A DNA stretch of 64,000 nucleotides from Chaunax sp. Z400 (Eukaryota > Chordata > Actinopteri > Lophiiformes > Chaunacidae): the NCBI GenBank assembly GCA_037577475.1, contig CM075194.1:10186492-10250491 (forward strand). The letters run 5' to 3'. Below the pieces are notes generated by a model. It was not told the DNA's origin and did no database searches. It was given only the letters and a program-made list of their open reading frames with translations. The number at the start of each line of letters is the position of its first letter. The stretch's first letter is position 1. Below, piece after piece: positions 53,342 to 61,850 of the stretch. Both the position numbers and the translations under genes were made by a program.

Positions 53342-53488
53342 CTACAGGGTGGTGTAAATGTAGACAAAGATGATGACTACCAAGTTGAGAATGGTCCCAA
53401 TGATGCCCAACATGGCCAAGATGCTCTCCTCCTTACTTTCCCTGTCTTGGATTCCCTTTTCCTCATCACTGTGGAGAGTGTTTACCAT
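53342..53488 (-). CDS. tunar: TUNAR (BNLN) microprotein, complete 48-residue ORF
   Basis: This encodes the small ER membrane protein translated from the TUNAR transcript. In mammals it is reported to bind the SERCA calcium pump and to influence calcium handling in neural and pancreatic beta cells. The 48-codon frame starts MVNTLHSDEEKG and ends VYIYTTL then TAG. Residues 1-22 are polar and acidic (D8, E9, E10, K11, D15, R16, E17, K19, E20, E21). Residues 24-45 form one hydrophobic segment (LAMLGIIGT, N35, then VVIIFVYIY), with a three-residue tail, so it is tail-anchored. As I recall the human protein it is also 48 residues and differs at about 11 positions, nearly all in the N-terminal half. 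The start context is strong (A at -3, G at +4), and the ATG is where the human protein begins. The frame lies wholly within one exon whose acceptor is 39 nt upstream. Transcript regulation cannot be read from this exon. An N-terminally extended start in an upstream exon is possible (see findings). Confidence 0.96.
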   Translation of the reverse strand: MVNTLHSDEEKGIQDRESKEESILAMLGIIGTILNLVVIIFVYIYTTL

Positions 53489-53527
53489 TTTCCCCGGAAA
53501 AGTCTGCAGTGTTCGTCCCAGACGAAT
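53489..53527 (-). other. tunar: 5' UTR part of the TUNAR terminal exon
   Basis: These 39 nt lie between the predicted 3' splice site and the TUNAR ATG. Read on the minus strand they begin ATTCGTCTGGGACG and end CCGGGGAAA before the ATG. They contain no stop in the TUNAR frame and would read IRLGRTLQTFPGK, so they are either leader or part of an extended protein. The boundary is inferred from the splice-site pattern only. Confidence 0.75.
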
Positions 53528-53562
53528 CTGGAGCGAGCAGATAAGAGAGAGAGGAGAAAAAC
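53528..53562 (-). other. tunar: 3' splice acceptor of the TUNAR coding exon
   Basis: Read on the minus strand, a long pyrimidine tract (TTTTTCTCCTCTCTCTC, then TTATCTGCTCGCTC) runs straight into CAG. The intron AG is at 53529-53528 and the exon would begin at 53527. It is a textbook acceptor 39 nt before the TUNAR start codon. It confirms that the microprotein exon is spliced to something at higher coordinates. Confidence 0.85.
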
Positions 53563-56217
53563 ACAATCCATGTGTTAAATGCTGCTAATTTTTATATTGA
53601 AGATGGTCTCTGCACAGTGTATGGTGGACAGCGATAATAGCTATAAAATAAAAGTTATCTGCTGGTGAGATGGATAATGAAATAATTAAACAATAATCAT
53701 CAAGTGATTTTTTTCTTCACCATGCAAATATGCTTTTTTTTTTTCTCTGTGAAAGTTTAATGGATTACATTAAGCAGATAAAAAGCTGCCTGGAAATACT
53801 GGTTTATTGTAATGTTAGTGACATAATGGAGTATTATCAGGGCTGGGGTAGCTGTTTTAAATTCTATTTTATCCATAAATACAAGAAAATATGGAGGAAA
53901 CTGTTCTAGTCTGAATAACAGAATAACAAACACATAAAAAGAGTCAGTGATTAGAAAGAAACAAAAGCATGGGGGATGTGATGCTTGTTTTTTGCCAACT
54001 GTTTGTGTATAAATGTGTATAAATAGATAAAATGCTTCAAAAGGAAGTTAATGCGCTGCAAATCATGTCTTTTTTTGTCAAATATATATTGGTTTATATA
54101 TAATTCCACTGCTTGTAGAATATTTACAGAGAAACAGAAGTGTTACATACCCTAACACACACATACACGCACATCATACCTCAAAGTGTAAATGCATGGT
54201 GTCTAATGCACTGCTGCTCTCTGCATGTTTCACCTACAGTATTCACCTCTGTATGTTTTATGGTTTACTTCTGTAAAGTTACGTTTTATTCAAGGATATG
54301 GAAAAGATTTTCCATCAAAAGCCAATGACTTTCCTCAGTTCCTTCAATTAAATATAGTCATCTCCATAGTTTAAATGTGAACACATGAGATTCATTAAAC
54401 ATGCCTCATTAATGTGAAACAAAGAATCAAACTGCTGGTTGATTTTAATTCATTTGCATTCACAGGGTCAAATAGATGTGACGCTTTATATAGATTGATT
54501 TAAAATGTAAAGTTTCTCAATACAGCCCTTTGAACATACATTTCTCCATCCATACCAAAGTTATGGTTTTGCATTAATTGGCATTTTTTTGTTTGAGTAC
54601 TGCATGCTTTTCTTTGTTTGTTAAATACAAATATGATACTTAACTTTAAAAAACAGATTTAGAGTTTATTGCTTTGTATTTTATTTGAAGTGGTTATGAG
54701 CTTATTTATTTTTATTTATTTTATTAGAATTTTAATAAGATGTTGTTCACACAGTCATGACTGTGACAGAAATAATAAATCTAACTCTTGAACAATAGCA
54801 TACCATACTTCATTTATTTTTCAGGCGTTATGAATATCTTATAAAGTATGATGTATGCAGGATACACAGGAATTGCACTTATACAAAATAATGTCATGTT
54901 GATTTGTTGTTAATTTCTGCTTATTCTAACTGAGGTGAAACTTGGATTCAAGGATGAAGTGAATGAAAGATTCCAAATATGATAACTGTGAACTTCTAAA
55001 AACAGAGGAGGAGAGGTCTTGGCGGTGAGTGAGAAAAGTCAGCAGAACCTTCTGCCCCAGACTCCGTCCAGCTGTGGGACTTTTCAAGTGTACATATGTA
55101 TTGATTTTTGTAGCCCGGGGTGGAGTATTAGAAACTAGCTGAATGTTTTCAGGCCACAGACGCAGCAGCCTGTGCAAGTTGGCATTCAAACACCTCTCAG
55201 GAGTAATGCACTCCTTTTGCGGGTCAATGAGTTTTCTACACTGGCTATAGCAACAAAAAGCTTGTAAGCCACTGCAAACTAAAAATAAACCTTCTAAGAG
55301 GGAGCTGTTCCTCTTAGTAAAAAGCGCAGATGCTAGAGAAACTGTGCTTTTCTGACTTCCAGCAAGAGTTTACAAAAAAGATCTTGAGTTAAAGTACAAC
55401 ATGGGTACACCTCATGCCCTCTGATCTGATGTACTTTACAAAAGAGGAAGCGAGCTCTCTTTTTATGTTTTATGTAGGGACACTTTACGTGAACCGACAA
55501 AAATGACAAATCAAATTATATTTGATGTTCATATATTGACCATTAATATGCTTTGACACCTGTATTGGAGTCTGACTATACTGTCCTCTCTATGCTACCT
55601 TTTTAAATGTTTCCTTTTCCTGATGAATCTAACTTCCTATAGTTATTAATCGTTATTAACCTTCCAAAGCCCACATTATTAAGCCTCATTCACAGGCATT
55701 CTTTGCCATAATTGAAATTTGTGTAACCTTTTGAAGGAGCTCTGCCAAAGCGGGGAGTTTTTATGTCACCAGTTTCCCCTCTATGACTTACTGATTGTGT
55801 TTTCTGACAGTTTGGCAGAGGGAGAAGGTCTTGACAGAAATCGTCACCTGTCAGGAATCGGTGATCAAGTTCTAGGTATTGTCAGGCAGATGGATTACAA
55901 AGAGGGAGAATCTCTAGTTAGATTAAAATGACTGAGATAATCACAATAAGATAAGGTCATTTTAATAACTTCAACACACGGCAGTGCCGCAGAAAACGTT
56001 CAATTTTATGAGTTCAACATTGGAATTATTGAAAATTCAAGCAATTAATTATTCATTTAATGTTATTGTTAAGAGAATTGAAGGCCTTTCTGAAAGCTTA
56101 ATATCCCACACAGTGAACAAAGGTCTTGACGTATACATAAAAACCCCACCTGGGTCGTTTCCCTCTGATCTCTAACAATGGGCTTTGATTGCCTCTCCAG
56201 AGGAGCATTAGAAACAG

Positions 56218-56239
56218 AACCCCAACCCTGGTTGGGGTT
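56218..56239. repeat. 22-bp hairpin-forming inverted repeat
   Basis: AACCCCAACC, a two-base CT centre, then GGTTGGGGTT. The arms match perfectly. Confidence 0.9.
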
Positions 56240-56400
56240 CCCTCAACCCGAGTGGAGGACATGGTGTGGCGGGCTAGACGCGCCTTTGTGCACAAAGACG
56301 CCCCCTTACTGCTTTTATAGACAGACGCTCAGCAGAAAATCATGAAGGCGAACAATGTGCTCAAGGATGGTGAGAGGAGATGAAGAGGGAGGAGGAGGAG

Positions 56401-56895
56401 CAGTGGTGAAAAGTCAATAAGTACATGTACTCAAGTACTGCACTGTATGCTTTTGAAGTACTTACAGTACTCTTCATCTCATACATTAGACTTCTACAGA
56501 TTCAGAGGCAAAGTTTGTACTTTATACTCCACTACAATAATTTCAAGTGTACAGTTCTATTGTTAGTTTTTAAAGTTTTGCATTAAAAACAATGATTAAA
56601 CTTGCAGAATATATTCCAGATAAAACCAGTGGTGCCCAAGCTTTTTATCCTTTGACCCACATTTGAGTAAAAGATCAAATCATCCACTGTTTTCCCCCCC
56701 ACAAAACAAAACAAAAAATCTGAAAAATGAATACAGATCTTTGTAGCAAAAGTAATGATGTCAAATATAATAGTATACTGTATCTGTCTCTACGGAATTT
56801 TTAACAGCAGAAAAAGTACTCTTACTCTAATACTTTAAGTGCAGTACATTGCACTGATAATTGTCTAAAGGATCCGAATACTTCTTCCAGCACTG
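56401..56895 (+). mobile_element. hAT-like non-autonomous element
   Basis: It starts CAGTGGTGAAAAGTCAATAA then GTACATGTACTCAAGTACTG, and ends GGATCCGAATACTTCTTCCA then GCACTG. The termini CAGTGGTG / CAGCACTG are inverted, and the AGTACTTT- and CTCCACTACAAT-rich body is one of the most familiar percomorph repeats. The 8-bp flanks AGGAGGAG and AGGAAGAA are similar (6 of 8), as expected for hAT duplications. Sequence from about 56628 (CCAGTGGTGCCCAAGC) may be a second insertion. Confidence 0.85.
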
Positions 56896-57561
56896 AGGAA
56901 GAAGAGGAGGAGGGATGGTGGAGGAAGTGGTGGAAACAGCTTCACCACTGAGTACAGTACCTCCTAATATAATGTCTCCACTGCTAAACAGAGAGAGTTC
57001 TGTTTCAAGAGGCGGCCAATGCTGGCATCTTGCTATGTACCATAAACATGAGCCACCCATAATGACTCCCTCTTTGTTTTGAGTTCTGACTGGACAGTGT
57101 GAGGTAAGGATGAGAGCAGATATAATGGGGATAAATTGCAAAATGAGCTGAAATATACTGATATCGGATGAAAGGAGTATTAATCCAGTCAACAGACAGA
57201 ACGCTATTTCCACTTCTCCACCTCTAATTGATTATTCATTTGACTGTGTGCTATTCGAAGGTACAAAGGGTTTAGCTATCTCAGGATTGATTCATCCTAT
57301 TGAGTCACTCAAGAGCTCATTTCCAATGATTCCATCACTTTTATGTCTTAACTTTTTTCCTCTGTGATTAATCCTGCAGGTCTGTTACTGTCAGGGCCTC
57401 TCACAATCTTGATATGATACATGTAGCATGTCTCATTCCAAATGAAAAGCATCTGCTTGTGAGTTTTCTTTTTCTCTTAAAAGGCAAACTTGCACCTGGC
57501 TCTTCACTTGTATACGGCAACAGCCAGAAGCGTATTTGTACAAAAAGAGCAGACGACGAGA

Positions 57562-57566
<5 letters not shown>

Positions 57567-57593
<27 letters not shown>
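57567..57593. repeat. (GA)13 microsatellite
   Basis: Uninterrupted AG/GA run. Confidence 0.97.
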
Positions 57594-57597
<4 letters not shown>

Positions 57598-57831
57598 GGG
57601 TGATGCCCTACCTGGGACGGCAAATCCGGACACTTCTGCTACACCTAACAGAAGCTAACATCCACAGATCAGATCAGTGGAGAGTAAAACCTTTTGCCAC
57701 TTGAATAATCCTGAGCATGTCAAATGACTCCAGATGCTAACAGGGTCTGACAGGCAGAGTCGCTTTTGGCGTTGTTATAAAATGGAATTAAAGCAAGCAG
57801 CTCCCCCCAACCCATCCCGAGTGTGTATGTA

Positions 57832-57849
57832 TACACACACACACACACA
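57832..57849. repeat. short (AC)n
   Basis: An AC dinucleotide run of 18 bp after TATGTAT. Confidence 0.9.
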
Positions 57850-58735
57850 GGTTGACGCCCATCACATGCTGACATGACACACTCACATTCACAGCATCAC
57901 ACAGAAACATACGCTGTACCAACAATGCATATGTGGAGAAAAAGCGAGATTTTAGTGCGATCAGATGAGATAGTGAGTGTGACCCATTTCCAAAACCTGC
58001 ACTCACTGCTCTGTGAGTGAGAGAAAGTGACAGATCTAATCTGGATAAGTGACAAAAAATATTTTAAAAACTCCCCTAAGAGAGGTCAAACATGCAGGAA
58101 GTTATTGTTGTTATTTTAATTTGACAAGCAAGATGTGTTTCATATCATTTCAGAAAAACAGCCTTGCGTATCTTTTTTCCATGTGATATAAGATATAAGA
58201 TATGATATGTCTTTCCAAAAACAGGTCCACATAAGTTTGTTTTCAATTTTTCAACTCAAAAAATAATTCACTAGTCACACATAAATTCTCCCACATATAA
58301 AAAGCTAAAGAGACTTACAGTATTAAGATTGCCATGTTGTTACGTAACAAGCATTTAACCTTGTTAATAACATGCATGAGGACCAAATCACAGAGGGCCA
58401 TGTGGATGTGTTTGCTGGACAAATAATCGCTCCAGATAAAACTACTGTATCTCAGAGAAAACCAAAAAAACGTGCATGGTGTTCGATTGTAAGGTAACAT
58501 TCAGGCTATGTCTGCAGCCTAATCAATGATTCATACAAAGACAACTGAGCCTGGAAATATCCCACATTTATAGAGAATATATCATGATGCATAATAAATT
58601 CATAGCTACACACTGTCATGACATTTAAAAATGGTGAAAGATTCATTAAGTGTTTGCTGACAGTTTGCCTCTGCTCTGCACATGCTGATGAAGTGATGGA
58701 TGTGGGTATGACAGCATTACTTTTAAAAGACCTAC

Positions 58736-59160
58736 CTTGCAAAGCATCAGGAATAACATAGCATTGGACATGCCGGACGGGGATGCCTTTCCGTAGTGCA
58801 CAGACATCCCTGGCAACTAAGGTGAAAGTCGACACCTCTCATCCTTCAGCTGTGGAGGGGCACGGGATCCAGGGATTGCTGGCTCGTCTTCGCAGTCAGA
58901 TTTTAGGGCTCTGTTTGGACGTGGTACCCTGCAGCGCACCAGTGTTTCCTCCCCAAATTTCATCTCACTCGTGGTTAAGTTCTAGCTGTCGTCACTTTCT
59001 CCTCCTCAGCCTTGTGTGAGAGCTAAAACTGTGCTGCCCACCTCCTCTCGGCTCTTCCTCCTCTTCTTCTGTCTGTTTTGCCTCCCCACCTCTGCTCCTC
59101 TCTTTTCCTCCTCTTCTTTTTCTTCTTCTCCTTGTCTGTGTGAAGGGATGATGTCAAGTT
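58736..59160 (-). other. tunar: candidate upstream (first) TUNAR exon
   Basis: On the minus strand this stretch is purine-rich at its 5' end (many GAGGAGG-type runs) and ends TGCTTTGCAAG followed by GTAGGT, a good splice donor (exon end 58736). Base composition differs from the AT-rich surroundings and resembles a first exon near a promoter. Joining 58736 to 53527 is consistent with splice consensus on both sides. The last 72 nt (58736-58807) are open in the TUNAR frame, starting with ATG and preceded by an in-frame TAG at 58817-58819. The left limit (start of transcription) is a guess. There is no transcript evidence, and an unrelated donor-like site is the main alternative. Confidence 0.4.
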
Positions 59161-59186
59161 GAAGAATGGAGTCAGTTGATGGGCAG

Positions 59187-59202
59187 ATGGGGGCGGGATG
59201 GG
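59187..59202 (-). promoter_or_regulatory. GC box upstream of the candidate TUNAR first exon
   Basis: The plus strand reads ATGGGGGCGGGATGGG, an Sp1/KLF-type GC box. Such motifs are rare in this AT-rich window; the only other one I noticed is near 28650. It lies just upstream of the purine-rich candidate exon, where a minus-strand promoter would be expected. No TATA box is evident. Confidence 0.3.
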
Positions 59203-59561
59203 AACAAAGCTGTTTCATGTGCACATTTTCATCCTCCTTTCAGCAAAGCTTACAAAAAAAAAAGGAAGCGTCTTCAGTTTTGTCTCTCCTGCCAAGACAC
59301 CCCAATCAACCCTTATTAAAGGCTCATCTCCTCTATCAAACTTTTATGCTTTTCAGCAATGTAAAACATGTTTAGCTGATGTCCTGGCTTTTAAATGTTT
59401 CATACTAAAAACAAAAAGGAAAAAAAGGCATCCCTGCTGAAGTGGTGGAAACCCCTGCCTGTTCTACATGATGTGTAACCTAACATACCTTTCCTTGCGC
59501 TCCAGTGGCTGAGCGTGTATCCCTAACTAACTGAGCGGAGCATGAATACTGGACAGGTGTA

Positions 59562-59587
59562 AGAGAGAGAGAGAGAGAGAGAGAGAG
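59562..59587. repeat. (GA)13 microsatellite
   Basis: Uninterrupted AG/GA run of 26 bp. Confidence 0.97.
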
Positions 59588-59816
59588 GGGGAGAAAGGGG
59601 GGATGCTGTGAAGGAACCCGTTGCCTCACACTGACGCTGTCGTGGTTGTTTTCACTCCACAGGCAAGAGGTATCCCCTGCTCCCTCTCTCCCGCTCATGT
59701 TAATGCAGCCATGGTTGCCTGGCAACCAACTCAGGGGAGTCGCACATAGCCTGACGACAAGAAGTGTTTGTGACAGAGGCCATGGTGTGGGGCGAAGGTC
59801 TCCTACTGATTTTGTG

Positions 59817-59906
59817 TATACACACATACACAGATATATAGATATATACATATATATAGAGAGAGGGAGGAGTAGATATAGATATATAAATATAGATATA
59901 CACAAA
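59817..59906. repeat. compound ATATAC/GATA/GA tract
   Basis: Alternating ATATAGATATATACATATATA, GAGAGAGGGAGG and AGATATAGATATATA strings over 90 bp. Confidence 0.9.
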
Positions 59907-60056
59907 TATGAATGACCAGATGTTGGTCGGGGTGTGTTTGAGCATGCATTTGCGTTCTGTGTTTGTGTTTGTGCAAAATACACATGGTTGTCCATGCATG
60001 TCAAGTTGGACATCCATCAGTTAGTGGGAGTGTGTGTGTTTGTGCATAAGGTAAGT

Positions 60057-60057
60057 T

Positions 60058-60095
<38 letters not shown>

Positions 60096-60102
60096 TGTGT
60101 GT
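60057..60102. repeat. (TG)n microsatellite, interrupted
   Basis: A TG run of about 46 bp broken by two A-containing units. Confidence 0.95.
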
Positions 60103-61547
60103 TTCTTTTCAACAGAATCAGCTTAATTAGTGGATTCACTCATGAAGGAAATTTGACCCACACATTTGGCCTGTTGACCAGTAGAAACCAGACATGTCAA
60201 CCCATACGGAACGCCGGTAAGTCTTAGGGATTTTCAGCCTTTCAAAGTCTCTTCGGAAATTCAGTATTTCTTTCACAGGAAAATACAAACCTTTCCAAAT
60301 GTATTTATCACAAAAGTGCAGGTGATAAGCACAGAGAATCTTTTTTTTTTTTTGTGAAGGCAATCAACAGGACATCATGTTAGATCTTGCACTTGATCTT
60401 GTGTGTGCGAGGCTACATTTGGTCATGCGCAGCGCAATTCGAGACGTGAAAGTATAGCTGCATCAGGTGTCTGTGGCATTAAGGAACACTTTAAATATAA
60501 TCTACATGAAAGGAACTTCATGCTTAAGGATATTGGGAAAATCTTAAGGATTTTTGATGTAAGTCTTTCAGGTGAGCATCCATTGAGGTTGACATGTAAG
60601 AGAAACCTGTCTTGACAGTGTTGACCTTTGAGGGAACAGAGAGCCCAGAAGCTATCATAACTTATTAGCCGTGTTACACCGTTCACTCTTTCAAACCTGC
60701 CTCTGTCGGAGAAAAAAATGTTCCACAAAATAGTGAAGGTTTGCAGTTATACTGGAGTCAATGGTGCAAATATGCCTTTTTAATGAACTGTGTGAATTTA
60801 TGATCTCGTTAGCAGCTAAGTAAGTACACCGACTGTCCATCAGCAAGCTTGTAAGCTTAAAGACCTTTATGTGCTGGAAAAGATACATGGGGAGTCATGT
60901 TTTTGTCGTGCTCCAGGTGAAAACGTGTGTGTGTTTGCATGTCTTTTTACATTCATTCGCTTCCTTATATCGCCATCAGACATGACACATCAGTGTCTTT
61001 GACCAGAGTGTAATTGATACGCTGATGAAACGTGAATAACCTCTGGGACATTTACTGTGCAATTCGCCAACAGGACGAACCCGCCCAGCCTGATCCGCCC
61101 CATCCAGTCATCTTGTTTATTACTTCACCTCAGCCAGGGGGAAGGACACAAGCTTTCAGTGTTTGAACTGTGCACAGAGACACTTATCTCTCTTTTAAAA
61201 GGAATAACTTACCCAGGCCATGTCATCCATTTCTAATTTAAACTGTTTCACCACTTGAATATTTATTAGTTATTCATCAGTTCACGTGTGGAGCCTTGGC
61301 TTTCTGCAAAGGGTATAGCTTTCAAGGAAAGAAAGCAGAGGAAATGTTGCATTTGAAGATATTTTGTAATGACTTTTGGAGTCCTATTTTGATTGTATCT
61401 TGATTTCCATTGACAGTGAAGATGTTTAAGCTTCACAGGTTTCTTTCAAGAATATCCATTTAAATGATTCTTGAAGAAATAGTAACAAAAGTGGTCTGAG
61501 GTCCCACATAGATGTGTGACATGTAAAAATGCATGGTCATGATTGTT

Positions 61548-61850
61548 ACCTCTGCCAAGGAGATTATATGTTGACCCGAATCCATTTGTTGGTCGGTTGG
61601 TTGGACGGTCAACAAAATTACACAAAAACTAATGAATGGATTTCCATGATGCTCATTGGCAGAATGGGTCTTTTAACAATGCAAGATCTTTTGACATTTT
61701 CTGTAATGTCTGAGGGAATAATGTTTGGATCTTGATGAACAAAATATCCATGAGTGTATGCAATTAGATGTGCATCCATATAAAGCTCAGAATCCACCAG
61801 CTATAAATGGTTGGCTGTTAGAAATACAGTAACCTTAAATTATGGTTACA
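61548..61850 (+). mobile_element. family E element, copy at right end
   Basis: It begins GTTACCTCTGCCAAGGAGAT then TATATGTTGACCCG, continues TTGTTGGTCGGTTGGTTGG, CACAAAAACTAATGAATGG and GGATCTTGATGAACAAAATA, then decays. It retains the CCTCTGCCAAGG terminus that other copies have lost. Confidence 0.8.

Larger units (their letters stand above)
53563..58735 (-). other. TUNAR intron (inferred)
   Basis: This interval lies between the coding-exon acceptor and the proposed upstream donor. It holds a hAT-like dispersed repeat (56401-56895), a 22-bp hairpin (56218-56239), GA and CA microsatellites near 57.6-57.8 kb, and otherwise AT-rich sequence with no recognisable exon. Additional small noncoding exons could be present and would not be visible to me. 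Confidence 0.45.
59203..61547. other. upstream flank of the TUNAR candidate promoter
   Basis: No gene is recognised. It is unusually dense in simple repeats (GA, compound AT/GA, TG) between 59.5 and 60.1 kb. The remainder is AT-rich. Confidence 0.5.

Noticed and set aside
54926..55189. Possible extra coding exon of TUNAR on the minus strand
   Set aside because: The translation matches nothing I know and no convincing acceptor/donor pair frames it. It could be a decayed repeat.
56827..57213. 128-codon minus-strand open frame
   Set aside because: Its 3' end runs into the terminus of the hAT-like repeat at 56401-56895 and the residues look random.
59480..60013. 177-codon minus-strand open frame
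   Set aside because: It is composed largely of translated simple repeats (SLSLSLSL, IYIYIS-type strings) over GA and ATATAC tracts. No domain is seen and the composition explains the openness.
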